Below, piece by piece: positions 1 through 8,088 of a stretch of DNA of 30,146 nucleotides. The position numbers were made by a program, and so were the translations under genes. This DNA comes from Chloroflexota bacterium (GTDB taxonomy: Bacteria; Chloroflexota; Anaerolineae; Ardenticatenales; Ardenticatenaceae), in assembly GCA_003520455.1 (NCBI GenBank), contig DOUV01000080.1:1-30146 (forward strand). Reading direction: 5' to 3'. The notes beneath the pieces were generated by a model, which searched no databases, was not told the origin of the DNA, and was given only the letters and a program-made list of their open reading frames with translations. Every line of letters begins with the position of its first letter. Positions within the stretch are counted from its first letter, which is position 1.

Positions 1-403
1 CGCATCGCCGCCGGCGCCGCGATCTGCGGTGTAACTCGCGGCGGGGGTCACGCGGTTGGCGCGATGTGGAAGTGTGGGGCGAACGTGGCAGTTTTCGCGG
101 GCGCGGCGGGGCACGCAACCCGGCTGGCGCTCCGAAGAGTCGTGCTCTTCGTCTGGCGTTCTCTCACCATCGACGCTGAACCATTCGCACGGCGAGAGGC
201 GAACGCCATACCAGGACCACCATCGCTGTCGACCAGGCTGACCGGTGCACGCTCACCCTGTCGGACGTCCTCGAGCAGCTCATAGTCTGGCTCCGGCGCC
301 GTTTGCTTGAGTTGGCCACCTCATCCGGAGGCGACAGATCTGCGTTGACATGTGTTCACCATACTGGACGCTTCGACGACACTATCGGAGTGAGACGCTC
401 GAA
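1..403. other. Non-coding or decayed sequence, no gene recognised
   Basis: No open frame in this stretch resembles a protein family I know. The short frames at 56-241 and 64-285 overlap each other, are rich in Arg, Ser and Pro as expected of out-of-frame reading in GC-rich DNA, and lack a convincing ribosome binding site. Because a group II intron domain V hairpin follows directly at 404, part of this stretch may be upstream intron RNA sequence, but no reverse transcriptase motif is visible in any frame. Confidence 0.5.
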
Positions 404-435
404 AGCCGCGTGCAGGGAAACTTGTATGCGCGGTT
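404..435 (+). mobile_element. Group II intron domain V hairpin (intron 3' end remnant)
   Basis: The sequence folds as a textbook group II intron domain V. A seven-pair lower stem (AGCCGCG with CGCGGTT, one G-U pair) begins with the catalytic AGC triad. A two-base bulge TG follows on the 3' strand, then a six-pair upper stem (TGCAGG with CTTGTA) closed by a GAAA tetraloop of the GNRA type. Stem lengths, bulge side and loop match the family. The G-rich stretch just downstream resembles the start of a bacterial intron 3' end. No intron-encoded reverse transcriptase is visible upstream, so this is probably a truncated intron or the tail of an ORF-less one. Confidence 0.72.
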
Positions 436-646
436 CGGGAAGGGGCGGTTGGAAAAGGGTCGAACGGCATCTCGCTGGCCGCCTGCTTTACTACGGTCGA
501 GCTGGTTTCGACCTCTTACGACAACGGGTGCTCTATGCCGCCTGACCAGCCTGAGCACCAACATTGCGGAAGAGCCAAGTTTCCGGGCGCACTTCACAGC
601 GGGGAGCGCCGGTGGCCGTAAGCTTCTCTCGACATAAGCACAAGTG

Positions 647-880
647 TCATTTCCAATCGGTATAATGTTCTAGGGAGTCAGAAGAGACAATTTCCGCCGG
701 GTCGAAAGGCACGAAGATCGGGTGTCCCCTGCAGTAGGTAATATGCCCATACACTCGGCCGCAGTAGCTTACTGTAGATCCGAAGGCCAGCAAGTCATCT
801 GCAAGTTGGATCAATCTTTGCGCGTAACGGTTGGCTTGACCCTTCAACTCCTGCTGCCGATTTGAAAGATCCAAATGCAT
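647..880 (-). CDS. Small hypothetical protein, 77 aa
   Basis: I do not recognise this protein. An ATG at 880-878 is preceded by a strong AAGGAGAG ribosome binding site, which argues for this start over an in-frame codon 17 residues further upstream. The product is soluble-looking, with a Gln/Arg-rich N-terminal helix (around residues 5-30) and a C-terminal half rich in Tyr, Gly and aromatic residues, including two Cys near residues 40 and 50 (YCGR and YCRG). No membrane segment or signal peptide is seen. A short inverted repeat, CACCT-CGC-AGGTG on the minus strand, lies just upstream of the ribosome binding site. It is isolated between the intron remnant and a decayed dehydrogenase. The good translation signal is the main reason to believe it is real. 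Confidence 0.55.
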   Translation of the reverse strand: MHLDLSNRQQELKGQANRYAQRLIQLADDLLAFGSTVSYCGRVYGHITYCRGHPIFVPFDPAEIVSSDSLEHYTDWK

Positions 881-1089
881 TGTTTCTCTCCTTACAGGGA
901 CAGACCACACCTGCGAGGTGCTTTTGTACAATCTATATTAGCTCTTCATTCCATCATTCTGCGGGTTGTCCTACCTGTGTCTCGTATAATGAGCCTATGG
1001 AGAGATTTCCCTGCTTTTAACGCAAAGGCTATCGCAGACGGCTGAATCAGGTAAAGGTGAGTTTCGGTGATGGGCCGTCATCAGCCACC

Positions 1090-1597
1090 TCAGTGGTGCG
1101 GCAAGGCGAGATCGGCCATGGTGAGAAGGCCCGGGCGAGCAATGAGAAGCAGCTGCACGACGCGGAGGACGAATCTGGCGGTGGCTCTATCTCCATGGAT
1201 GCCTTCCACTGTCATAGTCAGCTCTGGATCGCCACCAACGATGATGCGGTCGGCAGCAGCCGGCACGCTAACCGCCATTGTCAAGTCGAGCGTTACACGG
1301 TCTCAGGTACCCTCCCACCCATGCCCGACTTGGTGCACGCCGGCGACGTGTCCCGGCGTAACAGTCAGGTACACATGTAGTAATCGTCTCACGTGCCACC
1401 ACTGGTTGGATCTGCGAGTCGATGCTATCGAGTCTCCGACTGGGCGGCGCGGTTGCCGCGGCGCCCGACTCGTGCAATCCCACGTGGCCGCTGGCACCAG
1501 CCGCCACGCCAACTGCGAACGCCTTGTGGCTCAGGCCCGTGCCAATTTTGCGTTGGAGCGGCGAATCGACTCGCCAGGACACGGGTGTCAATATTAA
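1090..1597 (-). pseudogene. Dihydrodipicolinate reductase-like (DapB/2,4-diaminopentanoate dehydrogenase type) remnant
   Basis: Read on the minus strand, three pieces join into the C-terminal part of a DapB-like amino-acid dehydrogenase. The first piece contains LQRKIGTGLS and ends with QPVVARETITT. The second continues TVTPGHVAGVHQVGHGWEG. The third contains IIVGGDPELTMTVEGIHGD and ends PGLLTMADLALPHH at a TGA. These match the conserved end of the family (K-I-G-x-G-L-S, G-V-x-Q-V-G, E-G-D-P-x-L, G-x-H-G-D-x-A-T, P-G-L-L-T-M-x-D-L). One frameshift lies near 1390-1400 and an in-frame TGA at 1305-1303. The N-terminal nucleotide-binding half is absent upstream of about 1597. The gene is therefore dead. 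Identification rests on motif memory, not alignment. Confidence 0.75.
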
Positions 1598-1745
1598 AGG
1601 GAGTGTATCATCGCGAAGCCAGGATTCAGACCCATGCCCACCAACATAACGCTGGCGGCGCGGACAGCCTGATCGAGGCTGACAGCCGTGCCGGCTGGGG
1701 GAAGACCGGGAGGTGGCTTCTTCCGACTGCAGGCGATCATATTCC

Positions 1746-3194
1746 TTACATCAGTCGCACATCAAACACCATGGTTTTGATCTGCGTCATCCCCAGAATG
1801 GTGTACACCCCTCCGAGGCGACCAATGCCGCTCTTTTTCCCACTGTACCCGCCAAACGGCGTATGAGGTTGCCAGGAAGCACATACCTCGTTGACGTTTA
1901 CAATGCCCGTCTGAAGCTTTTCTGCATAGTATGTCCCGCGGGCAAGACTCTGCGTGAAAACCCCGGAGATCAACCCCCCGGAATTCTTGTTTGCTAATAA
2001 GATAGCCTCGTCGTCGTCCGCAAAAACCAAGATCGGCGCGACAGGGCCGAAGGTTTCCTCCATATTTAGCAGCATATCGGGTCGCACCCCCGTGACCACC
2101 GTAGGCAGATAGTAAAGAGCGCTCGGGAAGCCATCACTGCGGCTTCCGCCGACGAGCACATCCGCCCCCTTCTGTCGGGCGTCGGCAAGATGTTCATCCA
2201 CTTTGGCCGCTCCCGGCTCGTTGTTCAGCGGTCCCATCGTTGTTTGTTCATGCAGGGGATGGCCCAGACGAACCCGCTTGGCTTCGGATACCAATCCTTC
2301 TACGAATCGATCGTACACCTTCTCTTGGACTAGAATTCGCTCGACCGAGCTGCATTTCTGTCCCGCGTTGTCGAAACACCCCCAGGCAGTTCGGCGAATG
2401 GCATACTCCAAGTCGGCATCATCGAGTACGATTGTGGGTCCATTGCCTCCCAATTCTAACAAGACCGGTTTGGCGCCAGCCTTCCTGGCGACCTGGTCCC
2501 CGATTGCGAAACTACCAGTCAGTCCGATCGCGTCGATGCCGTCGTTGCTTGCGATTTCGTCGCCGACGATCGACCCTGGGCCAGTCACCACGTTCAAAGC
2601 CCCAGCTGGGAACCCAGCCTGCTCCACACACTCCATTAGCTGAATCGCACAGATCGGTGTAAAGCTGGAGGGTTTCCAGACAATGGTGTTTCCGCCAGCC
2701 AGTCCGGCCGACAGGTATTCGGTCGGAATCGACATCGGGAAGTTCCAAGGCGTGATGACCCCATACACCCCGTGCGGTTGGCGAATCGTGATTATTCGCT
2801 TATTCGGATCTGCCGAGGGGAGCACCGGGGTTTCTAAGCGTTTGATATCCTCGGCCGCGCCCCTGAACATCTCGGCGGCTTTGTCGACTTCGACCAACGC
2901 TTCGGTCCGATAGGGTTTGCCTTGCTCAAGCGAGATCCATCGTGCTAGCTGCTCTCTGCGCGATAGCATCGCGTCGGCGACCGCGTGCAATCGGGCCGCT
3001 CGCTCCCAGATAGGTATGTCGGCCATTACGGGTTTCGCCCGTCGCGCCGCTGCGATCGCTTGGTTCACGTCGGCTCGAGTCCCCTGTGGTACGATACCCA
3101 GCGGGTCGCCGGTTGCGGGGCTACGCACCTCATCGACTTCGCCGCTATCGCTGTCCACCCAGCAGCCGTCAACATACATCTGGAACTTCTGCAT
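1746..3194 (-). CDS. NAD(P)-dependent aldehyde dehydrogenase
   Basis: A full-length aldehyde dehydrogenase superfamily enzyme of 482 residues that oxidises an aldehyde to a carboxylate, most like the succinate-semialdehyde or generic medium-chain branch. Visible landmarks are the PWNFP motif (Asn151), the cofactor loop TGSFAIG (from 226), the general-base Glu247 in LELGGNGP, and the nucleophile Cys281 in NAGQKCSS. The usual EETFGPV motif follows in the C-terminal half. The ATG has a good AAGGAGAT ribosome binding site. It lies 70 bases downstream of the UGSC gene on the same strand and is the last gene of the minus-strand chain. It would finish the oxidation of aldehydes made by the SDR or Rieske enzymes. 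The substrate cannot be told from sequence. Confidence 0.93.
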   Translation of the reverse strand: MQKFQMYVDGCWVDSDSGEVDEVRSPATGDPLGIVPQGTRADVNQAIAAARRAKPVMADIPIWERAARLHAVADAMLSRREQLARWISLEQGKPYRTEALVEVDKAAEMFRGAAEDIKRLETPVLPSADPNKRIITIRQPHGVYGVITPWNFPMSIPTEYLSAGLAGGNTIVWKPSSFTPICAIQLMECVEQAGFPAGALNVVTGPGSIVGDEIASNDGIDAIGLTGSFAIGDQVARKAGAKPVLLELGGNGPTIVLDDADLEYAIRRTAWGCFDNAGQKCSSVERILVQEKVYDRFVEGLVSEAKRVRLGHPLHEQTTMGPLNNEPGAAKVDEHLADARQKGADVLVGGSRSDGFPSALYYLPTVVTGVRPDMLLNMEETFGPVAPILVFADDDEAILLANKNSGGLISGVFTQSLARGTYYAEKLQTGIVNVNEVCASWQPHTPFGGYSGKKSGIGRLGGVYTILGMTQIKTMVFDVRLM

Positions 3195-3264
3195 CGGTTA
3201 TCTCCTTGAGCCTCCTTCCGGACTCCGCAACCAATGAACCCGAGAGGATTCCAACGGGAGTTGC

Positions 3265-3804
3265 TCAAGCTCCGGAGATGGCTCGGGCGATTTCCGAGGC
3301 CACCGCTTGGGCTCGCTCCCGGAGCTGTGTCTGGTCAACGTTCGCGATCGGGTGGGGGATGACGACGTATGTGTAGTTAGGCACCCCCCTGGCTTGCGCC
3401 ATGGCTCGGGCACTGGAAATGAAGGCAGCAGTGATGATAGTTACCGTCGGAACCCATTGTTCCAGTTCGATCCCGTCGTGCACACTGCACGCGCTGCAGG
3501 AGCCTCAATCTCCGACACCGATGAGGACCAGGTCACACTGCTGCGCGATTTCCTGGAGAAGGGGAGCCGGTGCGGGCTGTGAATTGGCTTCTTTCTTCCA
3601 CCACCGAATGCCAGCCAAACTATGGCGCGCCGTAAGTTCCTCTGCGATGAACGCCAGCATGATTTCGGCGTTGTATTTGCCGTTGTCCAGCAGACCGAGT
3701 ACCTTGCCCTCCAACGTTGCCGGCCGCCTGGCTAGACCACGTTGTTGAACAAGTGGCATGCTCGTCGGGTCCAAAACTACCAGTTGTCTCTCGCCGCTAT
3801 CCAC
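3265..3804 (-). CDS. UGSC-family protein, probable selenoprotein (TGA read as selenocysteine at residue 100)
   Basis: Two open stretches in the same minus-strand frame are separated by one TGA at 3507-3505. Reading it as selenocysteine gives one 179-residue protein with the sequence GVGD-U-GSCSACSVHD, exactly the UGSC motif that names a known family of predicted (seleno)proteins. The regions on both sides fit the family: VVLDPT near the start, KVLGLLDNGKYNAE, CDLVLIGVGD before the U, and PTVTIITAAF, VVIPHPIANV after it. The start is a GTG at 3804 with AGGAGG eight bases upstream. Codons upstream of it in the same frame do not look like the family. Sec100, Cys103 and Cys106 form a redox-like cluster. 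The enzymatic role is not known to me. The real stop is also TGA. The alternative, a nonsense-mutated pseudogene, is less likely because the TGA hits the one position expected to hold Sec. Confidence 0.82.
3485..3499 (-). promoter_or_regulatory. Candidate bacterial SECIS-type stem-loop after the in-frame TGA
   Basis: On the minus strand, five bases after the in-frame TGA, CTGCA pairs with TGCAG around a five-base GCGCG loop. Bacterial SECIS elements are short hairpins just after the Sec codon with G or U in the apical loop, so position and loop are compatible. The stem is only five pairs and close to the codon, so this is tentative. Confidence 0.35.
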
Positions 3805-4151
3805 AGCTGGAACCTCCTCGTATGATATGTGATGGAGACGGTGCCAGCCCACCATCTCTTGACGAACTGAGAATCCCTGGCACGCTGGGGACTCGCCCAA
3901 GGAGGGCAGCGCGAGACCCCCTTTTGCACCCTGGCTGGTGACTTCTGTAAAAGCCTGCGCCCCTCAGCTCGATAAGCACTTCTCACCCTCATCTTGTTCG
4001 GACCCCAGCTGACTCTGGCAGCAGACCGAGGGCGTCCCCAGTGTGGGAGGAGTTCTGAATGACCGCGAGGCCGTTGCTCTCATCAGGCACCAAGGATTCC
4101 ACCTCCAATGGGCCAACGCCATCTATCCGGTTTTGAGAAGGAGCAGAGCTG
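3805..4151. other. Intergenic stretch between UGSC gene and IS110 remnant
   Basis: This stretch holds the upstream region of the UGSC gene and the 5' flank of the IS110 transposase remnant. The only clear signal is the AGGAGG ribosome binding site of the UGSC gene at its left edge. The open frames here are short, overlap on both strands and resemble no family. No convincing promoter was seen for the minus strand. Confidence 0.5.
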
Positions 4152-5427
4152 ATGGCTACTCCACTCCTGATGGGTGTTGGCCTCCACCGGACCACCAATC
4201 CGATCTGCAGGCAGGCCCAGTCCCCGAAGGTCGTGCCGCACTTCACCGTCAACCATAACCTGCCTGCGCCGAGGCCGTGGCTCAGCAGGCGGCCCACCTG
4301 CTGGGTGAGAGCGACTGCGATGGGCTGCAGGCGGTGGCCCACGCCACGGGCTGGTACTGGTTTCACTTCTTTCTGACCCTCCTGCACATTCCCTGCTTGC
4401 AACAATGGCTCGGTGGGGTCTCCGCCTTACACCTGAGGCTCAGGGCCAAGTTCAAAAGAGCTACGTCGACCCGGATCGTACTGACCTGATTGACGCCTTC
4501 GTGGTGGTGGATCGGCTGCGCTTCCAGCGTGACCTGGCCGCCTTCTGGCTTGACGAGACCTACCGACCGCTGTGGGTTCTCGCTATCGCTATCATGTCTC
4601 CACACCTTGGCTCGGAGAAGGCCTGCTGCTTGGCGATCCTGTGTCTCAAATTCAGCGAGTACAACCATCCTGACAAGCACCAGCGCCCCGTTGCCACCGT
4701 TTTTGGCGCCGCCAGTCCGGCCGTCGGCAAGAATTCGCCTCCATCGAGGAGGTCACCACCCTGCCCTTTGATGAGTTAGTCGCCTTCCTCGACAGCAAAG
4801 GCAAAGGTCGCTTTGCTGACCCGAGCGAGATGGCCCACAAACTGCCGCAGGCCGCCGACCGCTCGTGTCACCTCCCCGACGCTCTGCGGCTGTCCATCAA
4901 CCTCATCCTGCGATCGAGCCTGGAGCACATCCGCGCCTTGGAGCGTCAAGACCAACGGCTCAACGCCGCCCTTGCCGAACACATGGTCGCCATTCCACGG
5001 ACCTTAGACCCGATTCCCGGCATCGGCCCGCTCTTCGCCGCCGGTCTGATCGCCGAGATCGGGAATATCAACCGCTTCGACGCCAACGAAGGGAAAGTCG
5101 CCAAGTACGCCGAATCCAAGTGGCGCAAGACCCAATCGGCTGACTTCACCACTGACCAAACCCGCCTCACCTGCACTGGCAACCACTACTCGCGCTACTA
5201 CTCCTATAAAGCCGGCAACGCCACTCGGATGTGCGACGTTGAGTATGTGGCCTACTATGAGCGCAAATACCGTGAGGTCCGTGCCCATCAATAACAAACG
5301 CGCCATGGCGTTCACAGCTCACCAACTGGTTCGACTGGTGGTTCGGCTGCTGATACCAACCAGGCCTGCCAACCACGGAGGTAGCCCGGGACCTGCGCGC
5401 GTCACTTGGGTGCTCACGACTCGCTGA
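4152..5427 (+). pseudogene. IS110-family transposase remnant, several frameshifts
   Basis: Segments in different plus-strand frames together spell a long-type IS110 transposase. The order is GVGLHRTTN and PHFTVNHNLP (from 4152), then ATGWYWFHFF (around 4340), KSYVDPDRTDLIDAFVV and LRFQRDL (4450-4540), KACCLAILCLKFSEY (around 4640), FASIEEVTTLPFDELVAFL (around 4735), and PGIGPLFAAGLIAEIG, TQSADFT and YYERKYREVR (5010-5280), ending with NKRAMAFTAHQLVRLVVRLL (5293-5352). At least four frame changes are needed, near 4270, 4450, 4725 and 5290. The first catalytic Asp position (GIDLH in relatives) reads Gly. The element is inactive. IS110 elements have no long terminal repeats, and the exact ends were not found. 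It sits between two same-strand genes and so interrupts the minus-strand chain. Confidence 0.85.
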
Positions 5428-5570
5428 TAGCCCTGCCCCTTTCTTACTGTTGAAATGTGCGCCTACAACAGGTCTCGTTGCGCTTGTCTCCAAATCCGCC
5501 CTACCGCGCACAATTTCGGCCCTGACATTTCACCGCATCGCCGCTTTTTGCCCAAGTGGTGCAGCGAAGG

Positions 5571-6644
5571 CTACGCGCACTCCCAGCAGAAACCGATGCC
5601 GGTCGTCACGGGTTGAGATTCATATCCATCCCAAGCAGGAATGTAGGCTGAGAAACCTCCCGCATCTCCCCCGGCGACGACCAGCAAGAAATCGTTCGGA
5701 TCCTTCGCGATCGTGACCATTTCCTCCTCGTCGCCTGGCTGAATGTCCCCCAGGATCTTCTTGACTCGTTTCAGATCAGCTAAGGGCCGGCGCGCTTTTT
5801 CAAAGAGGAATTCTTTGACCGCTGCCCTCGACCAACCCTCGCCCGCAACTGTGCCGGCATGCTGCGGGCAGATGATGACAACGCCGCCCCCCTTGCCGGT
5901 GAAGTTAGCGTTTCCCAACCCAACCATTGTGTCGGCAATCGTCAGCAAGATGTCCTCGGTTCGGGTGCCATAGTGATTCTCGATTTGTACTGGTGCCTGC
6001 CCGGCAAATACAGTAACCGTGCTGGCTTCTGCCGGGAAGCCAAGGTCCACGTGAAGCGGGGGCCAGGGGCTCGCATCCTCTTTCTCTGCAATGCAGAAGC
6101 TATACTTGCCAGGGTGGCCGAGCGTAGACTTCTCCAGAGCACCCGGGATGGCGCCTGCAATGTTCATGAGGATGAGGCGAATCGCCCGGCCGATCGTGGC
6201 GTTGGCTCGGGTGCCGTGACCAAGCACATTCGTCGCACTGTTGATCCCCAGTTCACGGCAGATGGGACCGTTTACGATCAGTAGTGGTGAGCAACCGGCT
6301 GTGCTCATCGCTGGACCGTACAAGCCGAAGCGCTCATCGGCCAGGGCCTCAACGGCAGCGATCACGACGGGCAGGTAGTCTGGTAAGCACCCCGCCATCA
6401 CAGCGTTGATTGCAATCTTCGCTGCGGTGGCGATCCCGCCCCGCGGAGGCAGAACCGCAATGATGTCATCGGGGGCCCGCCCGGCAGCTTCTAGCATCAC
6501 GTAAACGCGTTCCTCAGTCGGCGGCACAATGGGCAGTCCGTCCGACCAACCGCGTTCATAGAAGAATTCGATTGCTTCCCACGCGTTGGCCACAGGATAG
6601 CGCTGCGATGACAGGACAGTGGAGGACGCATTGATTTGTTCCAT
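5571..6644 (-). CDS. Conserved protein of unknown function, GWSDGLPIVPPTEERV family, C-terminal CxxC
   Basis: A soluble-looking 357-residue protein. I recognise its conserved text (GWSDGLPIVPPTEERV near residue 32, INAVMAGC near 78, NGPICRELGINS near 125, ASPWPPLHV near 190) as a conserved uncharacterised family that, from memory, is met near or fused with UGSC proteins. I cannot confirm that here. Conserved Cys occur in MAGC, TAGCSP and CPQHAG, and the protein ends with CWEC-A, a CxxC pair that could be redox-active. The ATG has AGGAG nine bases upstream. It ends at TAG, with no sign of a recoded TGA. The IS110 remnant separates it from the UGSC gene, which would otherwise be next downstream. 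A paired function is an inference from proximity and shared Cys chemistry. Confidence 0.75.
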   Translation of the reverse strand: MEQINASSTVLSSQRYPVANAWEAIEFFYERGWSDGLPIVPPTEERVYVMLEAAGRAPDDIIAVLPPRGGIATAAKIAINAVMAGCLPDYLPVVIAAVEALADERFGLYGPAMSTAGCSPLLIVNGPICRELGINSATNVLGHGTRANATIGRAIRLILMNIAGAIPGALEKSTLGHPGKYSFCIAEKEDASPWPPLHVDLGFPAEASTVTVFAGQAPVQIENHYGTRTEDILLTIADTMVGLGNANFTGKGGGVVIICPQHAGTVAGEGWSRAAVKEFLFEKARRPLADLKRVKKILGDIQPGDEEEMVTIAKDPNDFLLVVAGGDAGGFSAYIPAWDGYESQPVTTGIGFCWECA

Positions 6645-6722
6645 AGAGATGATCTCCTAGCTCTTACAATTCTAAGGCCCAGCCTTCCACTGCTCTACAT
6701 TTCTATGGCCTCGACCCCCCTC

Positions 6723-8063
6723 TCATCGCTCGAGCGGTGCGCGAACACGCGCCGCTTGTCCGACCATGCGGATCCGGCGGGGCGCGGCTCCCCAGAAGGC
6801 AAGACACGAAACTCCCAGTGAGGCAATGGCGATGATGAAGCCCAACTGGTAGCTGGTACTCACGTCAAAAATGTAGCCTCCCAACCAGGAGCCGATGGCC
6901 CCGCCCAGGCCAAGAAACATCTCGAGCGCTCCAAGAATCGTGGCGATGCTGCTCCCCTGGAAGATATCGGCGACCAGGGCTCCACCGGTCGGGGTGCTTA
7001 TCCCGGTTCCTAGACCTAACAAGATGGCATACAGGTACAACATCCAGAGCCGGGTGGGATCACTCACTGCGAGGAGGATGAGGATTCCGAGGATACTTAG
7101 GCTCACGCTCAGCGTATAGCTCTGCTCTCTGCCCCAGTGGTCGCTCATCACACCCCCAAACAGGCTGCCGCCTGCTCGCACGAGGCCCCAGACTCCAATG
7201 ATTGAAGCGGCAAACAGCGCGTTATAGCCTACACTTACCATGTGAGCGGCCTGGTGCACTGTCAAAATGTAGATAGTGATGCCGACGCAACCATTCCCGA
7301 GAGCGACGAGCCAGAATCGCCCGGTCCCCGCGGCGTGGCGGAGGGTCCAGTTGCACGCCGCCCACTTCTGATTGACTACCAGAATCGGGCCAGGATTATC
7401 GGTCAGCAGGCCCAGCCACTTTCGTCGCTCGGACCCCTCCAGTAGGTGCCCTCCCTCTCCATCCGGCTCCAGGCCCATCTCTTGCGGCCGATGCCGCATG
7501 AGCACAGCCGTCAATGGGATGAGCGTGATCATTGAGAACAGTCCGAATATGACGAAGGCTGTCCGCCAGCTATAGGTCGAGATGAGAACTTGGATGAGCG
7601 GCACGAGAATCAATGTTCCCAGCCCGTAGCCAGCAAACATGACTCCACTTGCCGTAGCACGTCTCGCCTGGAACCAGTGTGAGATGACCGCCACCTGTGG
7701 CGCGAAGCTGAAAGCACCTGTGCCGAGGGAGATAATGCCGTAGGCGACGTAGAGTTGTGTGTTGCTCCCAACCTGACTTGCAAGAAGACAACCCAGCCCA
7801 AGGGCAACCGCCCCAATCGGCAGAATAATGCGGGGGCCAAACGCGTCGGTAACAGCGCCAATCGCCGGCGCCGTAAACCCGTAGATGAGGGCGCCAGCGG
7901 TCGCGGCGACCGCTGTAGCAGCATGGCTCCAACTGAACTCATCCAGAATGGACACGTAGAAGAGCCCGAAGGAGAATCGTGAGGCTCCGCCGACGGCGAG
8001 GCTGAAGGCAGACACGAGGGCGATGATCCAGCCGTAGAAGAGAACCGAGTTGTTTGGTCGCAT
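6723..8063 (-). CDS. MFS transporter (monocarboxylate/OFA-like)
   Basis: A 446-residue integral membrane protein with about 12 hydrophobic segments in two halves joined by a hydrophilic loop around residues 200-230. The N-terminal YGWIIALVSAF and the arrangement of the first helices resemble the oxalate/formate and monocarboxylate branch of the major facilitator superfamily. The loop between helices 2 and 3 carries GAVTDAFGPR, a variant of the usual MFS signature, and the second half has GGVMSDHWGRE at the equivalent place. It probably exchanges an organic acid or related metabolite across the inner membrane. The ribosome binding site is weak. The gene starts 25 bases after the threonine-synthase-like gene on the same strand, so co-transcription is likely. 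Confidence 0.88.
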   Translation of the reverse strand: MRPNNSVLFYGWIIALVSAFSLAVGGASRFSFGLFYVSILDEFSWSHAATAVAATAGALIYGFTAPAIGAVTDAFGPRIILPIGAVALGLGCLLASQVGSNTQLYVAYGIISLGTGAFSFAPQVAVISHWFQARRATASGVMFAGYGLGTLILVPLIQVLISTYSWRTAFVIFGLFSMITLIPLTAVLMRHRPQEMGLEPDGEGGHLLEGSERRKWLGLLTDNPGPILVVNQKWAACNWTLRHAAGTGRFWLVALGNGCVGITIYILTVHQAAHMVSVGYNALFAASIIGVWGLVRAGGSLFGGVMSDHWGREQSYTLSVSLSILGILILLAVSDPTRLWMLYLYAILLGLGTGISTPTGGALVADIFQGSSIATILGALEMFLGLGGAIGSWLGGYIFDVSTSYQLGFIIAIASLGVSCLAFWGAAPRRIRMVGQAARVRAPLER

Positions 8064-8088
8064 AACGCCCAGCTATAACCTGCGCGGA

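Noticed and set aside
966..990. TATAAT at 985-990 as a plus-strand promoter
   Set aside because: The only TTG-type -35 (TTGTCC at 966-971) is 13 bases away, too close, and no gene follows on the plus strand.
1067..1597. 176-codon plus-strand open frame
   Set aside because: The minus strand here spells DapB-family motifs in order, so the plus-strand frame is the shadow of that decayed gene.
1690..1730. GGAAGA/TCTTCC inverted repeat as terminator of the aldehyde dehydrogenase gene
   Set aside because: Only six pairs with a 13-base loop and no T run on the minus strand; too weak to call.
3265..3804. Reading the UGSC locus as a nonsense pseudogene
   Set aside because: The only stop is TGA at the exact Sec position of a known Sec-containing motif, with both sides intact and a good start signal.
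4830..5294. Possible intact 154-aa gene
   Set aside because: It is only the C-terminal part of the IS110 transposase; upstream and downstream pieces continue in other frames.
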